NCBI GenBank assembly: GCA_001430745.1
Contig: KQ481955.1
Location: forward strand, 439,024-456,625
DNA from: Auxenochlorella pyrenoidosa
Taxonomy: Eukaryota > Chlorophyta > Trebouxiophyceae > Chlorellales > Chlorellaceae
Reading direction: 5' to 3'
Length of the DNA stretch: 17,602 bases
A model generated the notes under the pieces. That model saw nothing but the letters and a program-made list of their open reading frames with translations, had not been told where the DNA came from and searched no databases. Of the stretch, positions 8,100-17,602 are shown one piece after another. Both the position numbers and the translations under genes were made by a program. How positions within the stretch are numbered: position 1 is the stretch's first letter; each line of letters begins with the position of its first letter.

Positions 8100-11000
8100 T
8101 TAAGGCGGGCAGCCAGGCGGCTGCCACTCGGGGTGCGCCCATTCTGGCAGCTGGGTGGCAAAGCTCCAGGTGCCCTCGGGGCAGCTGTATCTGCGGGCGT
8201 GCAGCCACAGGGGGCGCAGGTCCAGCGGGTAGTCCCTGCAACGGCAGCAAGGGGGCGGGGAGACTGCCTGGGTGGGACATTGGATGATGCTTGGGTGGCA
8301 CACGTGGGGGGCGGGTATGGGTGGCATACAGCCCGAGCACTGGTGGGCGCAACTGCCAAGCGGGGGCTGAGAGTGCAGGCCAGGCCAGGGGCGTTGCGTG
8401 GCAGAGCCAAAGGCGGAGCTGAGCAGAGCATAAGCCGGGCAGCAGCACAGCGGGCGCAGCCCGACAGGCGGTCGCGCTGCTGCCTCGACAGCGCCACGCC
8501 ATGCATCCTCGGCTGCCGCCGTGCCTGTATGCCAAGGCTGGACCGCTCACCTGGGGGCGTAGTAGGGGCAGTGCATGCACAGCGCATCCCTCAGCTCGGC
8601 TGCCACCTCAAACTCGGGCCCGCTCCGGAAGGCTCGGTTCTGTTCATACGCATCCCCCGAAGCCACAGCCTGCCCACTGGCGGCGCCAGGCTGCTGCGCC
8701 ACCGCTGCGCCCGCCGGCGGCTCGCCTGCCTGCGCTGCTGGCTGTACCGCTGCCGTTTCGGCCCTTCCAGCAGCCCTGGCTTCGAGCATGCCGCTGTCTG
8801 TTGCCACTGTCTGCTCTGCTGGACTTCCAGCAGCAGCGGCGCTGCTCGTCTCCAGCCGCGGCCGCTTGCTGCAGGCCGCCCCCGCCTCGAGTGTGGCCCC
8901 CGGCGCTGCCGCGTGCGATGCTGCCGCTGCGGATGCAGCGACGCCCCCGCTGCCGCCCTCGCGGCCGCTGCCAGCCTTGGCCGCGTCGCCAGCACCGCCA
9001 GCAGACCAGTGCACCCCCAGCTGGTGCGCCATGTGGCGGCTGGCCAGCGGGCCGCCATAGGTGCCGCCGTACTGCGCGTCGTTGGCGATGGGGTGCCCCA
9101 GGTGCTGCAGGTGCACCCGGATCTGGTGGGTGCGCCCGGTGCGCGGCCTGTCGGGCAGGGAGTGCGGCCCAAGGGCGGGGGGAGGGGTCAGCAGGGGTCA
9201 GCCAGGCTGGGGCCGCTCACGGGCTCGCCCTAGACGCCACTGCAGGCGGGCGTGGCGTCCACTGTCGAGGCGCTGGGGAGACGGCCAGATTGCGCTGCCC
9301 CCCGCCCCCCCCCCCCCACACACACCCACACCCACACCCCACCCACCCTCCACCCGCAGCGCACCTGCACTCCACCACGCTGGTCAGACCATCCTGGGCG
9401 ACTGCCAGCAGGCGGAACTCAGTGAGGGCGGGCTTGGGGGCGCTCCTGCTCGACTTGCTGGCAGAGGCGGCTGCTGCGGCGGCCGCAGCCGCCTGGCGCT
9501 CCGCCTTGGCGGCCTTGAGCGCCTGCTTCTGCTGCTTGCGCCGCCGACGCTCCTCTGCCTTGCTGAGCTGCGCGCCCACACCGTCCAGCTGCTGCTCTGC
9601 AGGGTGGTCCGGCCCCTGCTGAGGCTGGCCCCCGCGCACGGCCTGCTGCACCTCCTGCTGCTGGCCCGCGCTGGCAGCAGCATCCGTGCTGCCCGCTTCA
9701 CCGCCCCGGAGCGCCGCCTGCTGCCCTGCCAGCGCTGCTGCTGCCTCGGGCACGGCAGAGGCCATGTTGGCGACAGGGTCCCAGTCCAGGGGCACATCCG
9801 CCACCACGGAGCCCTCTGCAGGCAGGGCCCGAGGCCAGCCGCGGGGGGAACTCAGGCTGGTTCGGAGACAGGCTGGGGCTCGAGGGCAGCCTGGCGCGCA
9901 CCAGCTGCTGCGCCGCGGCAGGATCCGCAATATGGGCGGGGAAACACATGGCGATGCACGCTGCTCTTGCACTCGCTGGCCCCCCTGCCCCACCCACCCA
10001 CTCACACTCACACACTACAGGGAACTCCCCACCGAGTCCACGCGACCGCACCCCCACCCGGGACCCCACATGCCGCTGCGGCGCCTCACCCGGGAAGCGC
10101 CCCAGCACCCGCGCCACGTACACCTTCTCCACCTCCCGCCCCTCAATCCTGCGGCACAGCGCCGCAGCCGCGCCGGCGCTGCGCGCAAACAGCAGCAGCC
10201 CCGACACAGGCTTGTCCAGCCTGCGAGGGGGCAAGGGGTGGGGCCAAGGAGCGTCGGCGGAACCTGCGGCATAATGCTGTCCCGCACATGCTACTGCAGC
10301 CTGCCGGCGTGCCGGCATGTCCACATGTGGCGCCGCTAGGTCACACGGCCTGTCCCAAGGCAACCTTGTGCACTCCCACCCCACCCACCCCACCCCGTCA
10401 TGCACACACCACCGCCACCCCTGGCAGCCACCCCCTGCCCACCGGTGGATGGGGAAGAGGGGGCCCAGGTCGGGGCGCTCTGCCGTGAGCACTCCCAGCA
10501 CCGTGTTCTTGCGGTACTGCCCCGCCACGTGCACCGGCATGCCGGCGGGCTTGCACACCGCCACCATGTCTGCGGGGCGAGCACAGCTGGGAGCGCAGGC
10601 GGTAGGGAGGCAGCACCTGGCACCACGTGCGATGGCACTGTCTGCGCCAACTCTCGACTGGTTATGGGCAGACAGGCTGTGCGGGAGCTGCCGGGGAGGC
10701 TGAGGTGCGCAGCGAGAGGAGAATCGCAGCGCCCAGCAGCACGTGCCGCCTGGGCGCACCTGCCGAGGTGCCCACTACGGGGATCGGACCCGCCGGTACG
10801 GGCGGCTCGTGGCGGTGGATGAAGTGCCGCATGCGCTGCCCATCCTTGAGCGGGGTCTCCGCCGTGATCTGCGTGGCCAGTGTGTGTGAGTGTGTGTGTG
10901 GGGGGGGGAGTGTCTGCTGGTGGGCGCGTCCCACGGCAGCACTCGGAAGGCAGCCGGCAGAGCGCATCCGTGCCGTCCAGCCCCGCCCAAGCAGCAGCCC

Positions 11001-11782
11001 CTCGCGGACGTGCGACGGCCCGCGCGCGCCCGCAGCCCCTGGCAATGCCCCGCGCTGGCCAGCGCGCCGCGCCCCACCTGGCAGCCCTCCACACGCAGCC
11101 GGCCGTCTGCCAGGGCCTGCAGGTAGTACTGCCGGTCACGGGCCGGGAACTCCTGCGGGCAGGTGGGGGCGCCCTCTGCGGGTGGGCCGTGCAGGCCTGC
11201 CTGCCCGCCCGCGCCGCCCCTCACCGCTGCCCGCGCCCGCGCAGGCAGCCGCTCCGCTTGCCAGCAGCAGGGCGAGGCAGGGGCGCTGTGCACGCGCGGC
11301 CGCCTGCGTTGTCCGCCCCGCCCACATGCGCCTGGCCTCGGGTGCGCCCACAGGCACCCACCCGCGAGAAGATGTCGATGATGTTCTGGCCAAACCAGCG
11401 CTGGCGCACGCTGCAGCAGAAGTCAAAGTGGTACGGCTTGACCTGTGGGGGGGCACAGGCGCGTCTGGCAGGCGGTCAGCCAGCTGTACTCAAGTGCGGG
11501 GTCGACATGCTAGAAGCTACGGGAGGCTGCGGCCTGCGGGCGGGCCGCAACAGCCATCCCTCCACGCCGTGCGTATGCAGCTGCCAGTCTGCAGCAGGGG
11601 CAGTGCTGCCTGATCGAGGTTCAGTGGCGCACCAGCCGGTAGTCTCCAACCGTCACATAGTCCTCTGGCTTGGAGGGGCTGTCCGAGCTCTCGACCTTGA
11701 GCTCTTGGCGCTGCTGCTGCGTGTGTGCCTGTGCTGGTGTCAAGGCCTGCTGCTGCTGGTGCTCCGGCTGTTCAGGCTCCAT
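8100..11782 (-). CDS. RluA-family RNA pseudouridine synthase (RPUSD/Pus9-Rib2 type), 618 aa
   Basis: Complete 9-exon gene. Exons: 11782-11633, 11442-11362, 11152-11078, 10868-10760, 10569-10443, 10220-10090, 9815-9365, 9147-8551 and 8235-8100 (TAA), totalling 1857 nt with all phases consistent. The ATG has an in-frame stop eight codons upstream. The enzyme isomerises uridine to pseudouridine in RNA; yeast Pus9/Rib2 act on tRNA position 32. Residues 51-102 (VKPYHFDFCCSV, RWFGQNIIDIFS, REFPARDRQYYLQAL) are the S4-like N-terminal region of this family. FIHRHEPPV follows, then CKPAGMPVHVAGQYRKNT. RLDKPVSGLLLFAR carries the catalytic Asp183, and RPRTGRTHQIRVHLQHLGHP (375-394) completes the active site. 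The C-terminus has CMHCPYYAPR and PLWLHARRYSC, typical of plant RPUSD7-like proteins. Two low-complexity insertions (about 243-354 and 423-545) interrupt the domain. The first contains KAEERRRRKQQKQ and the second CSKRPRLE, a possible nuclear localisation signal. The exact RNA target is inferred. Confidence 0.93.
9298..9352. repeat. C/CA-rich tract (G-rich on transcript) in pseudouridine synthase intron
   Basis: The plus strand shows a run of 13 C (9305-9317) followed by CA/CCCA repeats. It lies in the intron 9364-9148, so the minus-strand transcript carries many G runs a few bases after the 5' splice site. A G-quadruplex is possible. Confidence 0.75.
10881..10910. repeat. TG microsatellite plus G run in pseudouridine synthase intron
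   Basis: TG repeats followed by a G run on the plus strand. On the transcribed minus strand this is a C run followed by CA repeats, ending about 10 bases before the acceptor at 10869-10871, where it may serve as the pyrimidine-rich tract. Confidence 0.7.
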
Positions 11783-12536
11783 CACAGCAGCTGCTTCTGT
11801 TTGGTGTCAACAGAACTGTTTCTGTTCGACACTGCGCAGGAAATGATTGAGTCGTCAAAGAGGACAGGAGGCTGGGTCAGAAAAGGCCCAAGAAACCAGC
11901 ACTGGCAGCGGCGCCCTGTGGCGGCAGCGGCGGCGCAACAGCCGCAGCCCCATGGCCGACGACAATGCTGTTAAGTATCATCCAGCGATTGGCAGCACTG
12001 TATTGTGCCCACTGCAACGGGCGAAAGGCGTTCAGCAGCCCGACGCCACTTGCCTTCAGCCTGCTGAGAAGTCCTACGCTTGCACAGTTGGTCCTGAATG
12101 TCGCTTTACACATGTGTAAAGATCTGAGACAACGCATGCAGGGTCCAGCAGCGGAAGTTCGTCTCGACGGCGTACACCTCAACCTCATTTCCCAGTTGTG
12201 GGCCCTTGTGTTGTGTCCCCGGCTCGCAATACTTTCACGGCCTTGTGCTTCAGTAACCCAAGTCGGATCAATCATCGACATCCCTTACAAGTGGACCGCA
12301 GTTGGAGTCGCTTGCTGAGGCCCTCCCGTTCTTTTTCTGTGCCCAGCTACTGTCAATTGCATCAGAAGAAAGGTCATTGAGCCCATATATCCTCGTCCAC
12401 TCCACACACACCCTGTGGTGGCTGCTCCGCGCCCCCACCCGCCACTGCCCTACCTTGCGGCGCTGCGCCCTCCCACCCTGTGGGCTTTGCACAACATCCT
12501 TTGCCCTCATCCCTGACACCTGCAGCCTGGCAGGCG
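11783..12536. other. Divergent spacer: promoters of pseudouridine synthase and DUF711 gene
   Basis: About 750 bases between two genes that point away from each other, so it should hold both promoters and 5' UTRs. Its base composition is closer to balanced than the flanking coding sequence. Open frames in it show no recognisable family. An 18-bp palindrome lies near its centre. A tgcag at 12521-12525 could be a splice acceptor if the DUF711 gene has an upstream exon. Confidence 0.55.
12104..12121. repeat. 18-bp perfect palindrome in divergent promoter region
   Basis: Base 12104 (c), then tttacacatgtgtaaa, then 12121 (g): the 18 bases equal their own reverse complement. It lies about 320 bases from the pseudouridine synthase ATG and 415 from the DUF711 ATG. 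It contains the E-box-like core CACATGTG and a TGTAA pentamer on each strand. A dimeric transcription factor site is a reasonable reading, but the function is not shown by sequence alone. Confidence 0.6.
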
Positions 12537-14892
12537 ATGGGGCGTGGTTTCCGCATCCGCACTATCTCGCTCTTCACGCCAGCCCTGCCCCGCGATGAGG
12601 AGGGCTGGAGGGCAGAGGTGGAGGCGGCGGCGGCCTTTCTGAAGCAGGCGCAGGCGCTGTACGAAGAAAATGGTGCGCAGGGGCCCGTGCGTGCGTGGTC
12701 TGCAGAGGCTCAAAGAACACAGTACGGGCTGGCAAGCAGAGTCAACACTGAGGCTTTCCCCTTCCCTCAGCACTCGCCTTCCCTGTGTTGCCAAATGCTC
12801 CCAAGCCCGTGCCTGTGCCTGCCGTGCAGGGTACGAGGTGCAAACCGTGCGCGTCATCACGCGCGCGCTCTCTGCTGCCACAAGCGCCGCTGAGGCCGCG
12901 GCCACTGCCGCGCTGCTAGAGCGGCTCTGCCTGGCTGCCGGCATCAGCTTTGTGAACCTCGGGACCACCAGCAGTGAGGCGCTGCTGCTGGAAGGGGTGT
13001 TCCAGAGGATTTCAGAAGTGACTTCTTACACCAGCTGCTCCTTCAGGTGAGTTGCCAGCCTGCTGCGCATGCTGTGCATGACAGGTGCACACAGCATGCC
13101 GCTCGCGCTGCTCGTCTGTGCAGTCCCTCGCAGCGCGTGTTTGTGCATGCTTTGTCCTCCTTGTCATCGCTGCTGATCGTGCTGCCTGAAGTGAGGCAGG
13201 GCGCCTGTTCACTGCCACCTGAAGCCTCCCTCGCCTTATCGAACCCGCGCAGCTGGCAGCGAGGTATGGGGCAGCGGCAGGCGCGGCAGCTGGCGGGCGC
13301 CATCCACAGCCTTGCAGAGGCAACAGGGGGAGCCGCCAACTTTCGGTTTGGCGTCGCCTTCAACTGCCCGGCTGGCATACCTTATTTTCCAGTTGGGTTT
13401 GCTGGCACGCATCCGGGCGAGGATGGCGGGGCCGATGGCGGCGGCAGCGCCCCGGCGCGTGGCTTTGCTATTGGCACCGAGAACTCGGCCCTGCTCTACC
13501 GGGCGTTTGAGGCTGCGACGGCAGAGGTGGCGGCCTCTGGGGGCGCAGCCAGCGTGCTGGACGCAGCTCAGGTGGGGCCAGCGGGCGCAGCAGCATGCAA
13601 CCGCTGCTGCGGAGCGCTAAGCCCTGTGTGCAGACTGTCTTGTTGGCTGGAGTGTGTGCCTCCTGTGCCGCCTGACTCTGCCTGGGCTCTGGCGCTGGAC
13701 TGCTGCTGCTCAGCCTGATGCGTGCCGCAGTCCCTCGGCTCTGCCGCGCAGCCCCATGCTTCCCGGCTGCGAGGGCTGTCTGGTGTGGCCTGTGGCCACG
13801 GCTCTGCAGCAGCGTGTCAAAGCCGAGCGCCGTCTGCGGATTGGGTCAGAGCCTCGTGCGCCCCTGCTGCCTGCAGGGCTGCCTACGGCGGGTGCTCACA
13901 GAGGCCCTGCAGCCGGTTGAGACTCTGGCCCAGCAGCTGGCCGCGGCCGCGGGGCAGCCCTTTTTGGGCATCGACGCCAGCCTGGCGCCGGCGCTGGAGC
14001 CGCCCTCCATCCCCGCCGCCTATGAGCTGCTGGGGCTGGGCCGCTTTGGCGGCGCCGGCACGCTGGCCATCTCAGGTGCGCGCCACCGCCGTCTGCCTGG
14101 CACCCTGCCTGGCACGGGGGCATGCAGGCATTGGGCAGGGGCGGCCCTCTGGCATGATGCGAGCACCTCTTTGCACTGTGTGGCAGGCAGTGCTGCGCGC
14201 ACCTGGCCTGGGCACGCTGGCTGCACCCTGGCAGGGGCTGCAGGGGGCCCTGCGGCGGAGCGGCAAACAGGGTGCCCGGCCTCGAGGAAACGCTGCCGAG
14301 CTGCCGCACCGCCCCCGCCCCCGCAGAGCGCATCACCGCGGCCATCAAGAGCCTGCCGCTGCGGCTGACCGGCTACTCTGGCCTCATGCTGCCGCTGTGC
14401 GAGGACAGCGGGCTGGTGGCGGCAGCCAACGAGGGCCGCCTCTCCATCGGCAGCCTGCTGCACTACTCAGGTGGGGCAAACGGGGCCTGGCTGTGTCGGC
14501 GGGGCCTGAGGGCACGTGGCGCCGGCGCTCCCTGCGCCTACACTGCTCTCTCGACGGAACCACGGGGAGTGCCAGGAGGATAAATTTAGTGCTGCGCCCA
14601 CTCCTAAACTTGAAGCTGATTAGTTCGGGTGAAATCTCCCCATGCAGCCGTGTGCGGTGTGGGCCTGGACACCGTCCCCGTGCCCGGTGCCACGCGGCAG
14701 CAGCCGGCAGAGGAGCGGGAGGCCCTGCTGGGCGCCACCGCCTCGCTCCTGCTGGACACTGCCGCGCTGGCTTTCCGGCTGAGCAAGCCGCTCAGCGTGC
14801 GGCTGCTGCCGGTACCGGGCGGCGCGCCGGGCGAGATGACAGCATTCGACAGCCCCTACCTGATAAACGGCAAGATCTTGCCGCTTGACTGA
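12537..14892 (+). CDS. DUF711/UPF0210 family protein, 419 aa
   Basis: Six exons: 12537-12672, 12830-13046, 13253-13571, 13877-14075, 14327-14470 and 14648-14892 (TGA), totalling 1260 nt with consistent phases and GT-AG introns. The N-terminus FRIRTISLF, then GYEVQTVRVITR at the exon 1/2 junction, NFRFGVAFNCPAGIPYFPVGF (about 147-167), LLGLGRFGGAGTLA, LTGYSGLMLPLCEDSGL and CGVGLDTVPVPG (341-352) together fit the DUF711 (UPF0210) family, whose biochemical role is not established. In some bacteria the gene sits beside a small ACT-domain gene (UPF0237), and the fold is reported as related to the pyruvate formate-lyase-like group; both points are from memory of the family. The chosen ATG opens directly into the conserved domain and leaves no room for a transit peptide. 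An upstream exon joined at about 12526 (CAG|CC, phase 1) could add a leader. It is convergent with the GH3 gene, 377 bases from stop to stop. Confidence 0.88.
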
Positions 14893-15269
14893 CCTGTGCT
14901 GCTGACGCGCTGAAATTTAGTTGATACGCAGATCAGCTTTGTGAACGGTAACAATGCTAAGTGTTATGCACTGTGATGAGTTTTGAATCAGTGTTTGGAT
15001 GGAAGTTGTGCACGAACAAGTAAAGCACACATGTTGGGCCAAGCTTTGGGGGAGAAGCAAGACAGGGAGGAACATGGCAGTGCACAGGTTTTGGTGACGA
15101 GCACACAGGCGCCACCAGGGCGCAAATGTTGAATGCATGCAGAGGAGAAGTTGGCGCTTCCCGAGGGTTGGGTTCCTCTGTGCCGCGACCTGCGGCTCAA
15201 CTGCGGATTTCTAGGTAGCTAGTTGCGCCTGCAAGTGCCTAGAAGCAAGGCTAGGCCGTGGTCCAGGAG
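14893..15269. other. Convergent spacer (3' UTRs of DUF711 and GH3 genes)
   Basis: 377 bases between the TGA at 14892 and the TAG at 15270. It is AT-richer than the coding parts. I find no RNA gene, no clear terminator and no TGTAA signal on either strand. The 3' ends of the two transcripts are probably close or overlapping. Confidence 0.55.
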
Positions 15270-17602
15270 CTATGCCAGCGCCACCAGGGCGGCATCAGGC
15301 TGGTCGTGGCCAAAGCGCAGGGCGTAGGCCCCGCAGGGCGGGGTCGGGTCCCCAAACCCGGCCCAGCTCGACTGGCTGCCGCCGCCAAGCCGCAGCGGGA
15401 AGGCGAGGCGCGCGGAGGCACCCTCCTTGAGCTGCCCGCTGCGAAGGTATCCCACTAGCCGCTGCACCAGGTCGGTTGTCTGGCTCTCAGGGGTGCATCC
15501 AGAGGCGGCGATGGTCAGGCTGGGGGCGGCTTGAAGGCCCTTGGCGGCGGCGCTGCCGGCGGGACCAAGGTACCGCATGAACAGCAGGACCGAGGTCTCT
15601 GCTGGCATGCCGCCGGCGTGGCGCACAGTGACGGCCGCGGTGGCGAGTGTCTGGGGCTGGGCGCTGGATGCGGCGCCGCCGGGCGCGGCGGGCCGGCCGG
15701 CAGGTGCCTTGGGGCCGACCTCTGGCTTGGAGAGGTTCCACCGTGCGTACGACAGCCCGTGGCCGAAGGGGAAGAGCGGCGCCTCGCCCTTCCAGTACCT
15801 GCGTCCAGAGGGGGGACAGTCCATGGGTGAGGCCGCGCCCCTGCTGACAGCCCGAACACACTCACTCGGCAGCCCCTGCGCGGTTCCGCTGCTGCACAGG
15901 CGGGAGCAGTCCATGCAGCGCGGCCCCTCGCCCCCATTGCCTGTAGGTGCGGCCCGGGTAGTCGCCAGAGGCGCGCATGCGCGTGTCGGTCATAGGCAGC
16001 TGGCAGTAGCTCTCCTTATACCAGGTGATAGGGGTGCGCCCTGCAGGCAGGGGGCAGGCACAGCCGAAGTCCTGGCTCCATCGAGGCGCAGGTACCCCTT
16101 CCAGCGAGCCCTGCGCGGTTCAGCGCGGTCCCAGGCCCCCACCCTGCCTCCCACTGCTGCCTTGCCTCACCCACATCTTGCGCACATACCATAACATGTA
16201 AGCCCCCCCACCCCCCCAAACCCCTGCATGCTCACCCGAGGGCGAGGCCCGGCCCAGCAGCAGGTCGGCCACCGCCACCGAGCCGTGCTGGCCGGGGTGC
16301 CAGATGGACAGCACAGCCCCCACCCGGGGGGAGGCCACCATGGGGGAGATGTCCAGCGGCCCGCCGTGCACCAGCACCACCACAAGGGGCTTGGTGGTCA
16401 GGCTCGCCACTTGCTGCGGTGAGGCAGGGGACAGAGCAGCGGCAGGGGGCGTGTGGCTGCTGGTGCGGCTGGTGTGGAAGCATGGGTGCGACGAGGCAGG
16501 GCAAGCAGGCGGGGCCCGAGGACCCTACGCACGGTGCGGCAGATGCCTGAGGGCCGGAGCACACCCGCCCCGTCTGCAGCGATGCTGCCATGCGCAGCCC
16601 TACAGCCCACATAGGCACGCGCCCTCAGGTGCTGCCCTTGCTGCCTCGTCTTGGCCCCCCACCTGCCACAGTTTCTCCTGCTCAGCCTGCAGCAGCAGGG
16701 TCGTGCGGTCGTGGCCCTCGCCCTCCGCCAGGGTGTCGTAGGCGTGTTTGTCAAACTGCAGAGGAGGGCAGAAGGTGGGAAGGCGTTGCTGTTCGGTACA
16801 CAGCTGCTGCCGCGGCTGTTGTGGCAGCCGCGGCTGCAGCACTGCGCGGTGCACCGGTGGGTATGGACGCCAGGGCAGTGCGGGTGGAGGAGGGAGACTG
16901 GCAGGCACGCGCTCGAGCAGCTTCTGGCCGTGGCAGAGACACCGCAGGCTGCAACTGGCGCATGCACCCTGGCCCGCCCGGCTGCCCACCTTGAGCTCGG
17001 TCCACATCTTCTGCGAGGCGCTCATGCGGCTGCCCAGGAAGAGGATGCACGCGTCCGCGGCCTGCACGGGTGTGTGGCAAGGCAGGGGTGGTGTGGCAGG
17101 GTGGGGTTGAGGATGAGGTGGGGGATGGGACCAAGCATCATGCACAGCCCGATGAGCTCATCTACGGCCAGCCTGCCTGACTAGCCTGGCAGCTGCCGCT
17201 GCAGGCACACCCGCGGGCTAGCCACAACTCGCCTCGCACGCCTCTGCATCCTGCGCCGCCCCGCCGCTGCTGTACACCAGTGCAGTCTCCGAGCTGTGGG
17301 TGACGCGGGCGTGGGGCAGGGCCGCCTGCAGCGCCTGCAGCGGCGTGGTGACGGGCTCCACGGTGGCGCCAAAGTATTTGCTGCAACAGCGGGCGGGAGG
17401 GTCCGGGGTGGAAGCTGGACGCAGCTGGGGTGCGGCCCAGGACTGAAACGCCCACGGTGGCGCACCGCGCGACGGCGCCCCCACCTGCACGGCGCGGCCC
17501 CGCCAGCCACCCACCCCATGATGTATCCCGGCTGGTTGGCGTAAGGGCCCAGCACCGCCAGCCTGGTCAGCTTGCCGGGGTCCAGCGGCAGGACCTGCAG
17601 CC
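15270..17602 (-). CDS. Glycoside hydrolase family 3 (beta-xylosidase/glucosidase-like), C-terminal part
   Basis: Last seven exons of a GH3 gene whose 5' part lies beyond the window: 17602-17515 (partial), 17380-17233, 17061-16990, 16755-16663, 16413-16236, 16040-15941 and 15798-15270 (TAG). GH3 enzymes remove terminal sugars from beta-linked glycans. The visible part starts with [20 protein letters not shown], the opening of the GH3 C-terminal domain. VYSSGG and [10 protein letters not shown] follow, then [20 protein letters not shown] and [15 protein letters not shown], then [20 protein letters not shown] and [15 protein letters not shown], then [12 protein letters not shown], ending in a fibronectin III-like domain. 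This order is that of plant and fungal beta-xylosidase-type GH3. The N-terminal barrel with the nucleophile Asp is not in the window. About 20 extra residues ([20 protein letters not shown]) sit between the FLG strand and the EGxDR segment. Two introns appear to use GC donors. A secreted or cell-wall role is likely, but no signal peptide can be checked. GTCCTG at the window edge could also be an exon start after CTGCAG. Confidence 0.88.
15799..15940 (-). other. Probable GC-AG intron (last intron of GH3 gene)
   Basis: The junction TACAG|GCAATG to GACGCAG|GTAC joins PGRTYR to [14 protein letters not shown], matching the family pattern with no gap. A GT donor at 15867-15868 (GTGAGT) also keeps the frame but would insert about 26 extra residues in a tightly conserved region, so the GC donor is preferred. 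Confidence 0.6.
17062..17232 (-). other. Probable GC-AG intron (second intron visible in GH3 gene)
   Basis: The donor TGCGAG|GCGAGT joins EACE to [10 protein letters not shown] in frame. Nearby GT donors (GTGCGA at 17239, GTTGTG at 17228) shift the frame of the next exon, which is firmly fixed by GH3 homology. Confidence 0.65.

Noticed and set aside
8025..9622. Two overlapping plus-strand open frames of 373 and 402 codons
   Set aside because: Both are antisense to the last exons of the pseudouridine synthase and have compositions expected from the complement of Ala/Gly-rich coding sequence.
9061..10488. 475-codon open frame on the plus strand
   Set aside because: It is antisense to four exons of the well-supported pseudouridine synthase, is low complexity (Pro/His/Leu/Arg) and shows no family motif. 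High GC leaves few stops in shadow frames.
11877..12281. 134-codon minus-strand frame upstream of the pseudouridine synthase
   Set aside because: It has no homology I can recognise, ends before the true start, and sits in a spacer between divergent genes.
13722..14888. 388-codon plus-strand frame across the DUF711 gene
   Set aside because: It runs through introns in another frame than the conserved DUF711 blocks and is Arg/Ala/Pro-rich with no motif.
1..17602. CRISPR arrays, bacterial operons, phage or viral genes
   Set aside because: No regularly spaced direct repeats, no ribosome-binding sites or tightly packed genes, and spliceosomal introns throughout show this is eukaryotic nuclear DNA.

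Overview
This window looks like nuclear DNA of a GC-rich green alga, most likely a chlorophyte such as a Chlorella-type trebouxiophyte. That placement is inference from gene content and structure. Every recognisable protein is broken into short exons of about 50-960 nt by introns of about 90-275 nt with GTGCGT/GTGAGT-type donors and CTGCAG-type acceptors. No long single-exon gene fits a known family, so nearly all long uninterrupted open frames are shadows caused by high GC. I rebuilt the genes by joining exons where reading phase and family motifs agree. Each complete model totals an exact multiple of three.

Layout: (1) 1-1096 (+), the 3' end of a protein kinase gene. (2) 1097-2217, a convergent spacer. 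(3) 7503-2218 (-), a complete 14-exon paralogue of the first gene (about 930 aa) with a myristoylation-type N-terminus, then GAF, PAS and protein kinase domains. (4) 7504-8099, a spacer. (5) 11782-8100 (-), a complete 9-exon RluA-type RNA pseudouridine synthase (618 aa) of the plant RPUSD/yeast Pus9-Rib2 kind. (6) 11783-12536, a divergent spacer with an 18-bp perfect palindrome. (7) 12537-14892 (+), a 6-exon DUF711/UPF0210 protein (419 aa from the chosen ATG). (8) 14893-15269, a convergent spacer. (9) 17602-15270 (-), the C-terminal part of a glycoside hydrolase family 3 (beta-xylosidase-like) enzyme that runs off the window.

The two kinase genes are a tail-to-tail inverted duplicate with identical exon lengths and intron phases over the four shared 3' exons. 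The other genes look unrelated in function, and nothing suggests an operon or a gene cluster with one pathway. The most notable points are the GAF-PAS-kinase architecture with an altered HRD loop, the patchy near-identity of the inverted kinase arms, three introns that appear to use GC donors, two large low-complexity insertions inside the pseudouridine synthase, and the uncharacterised DUF711 protein.
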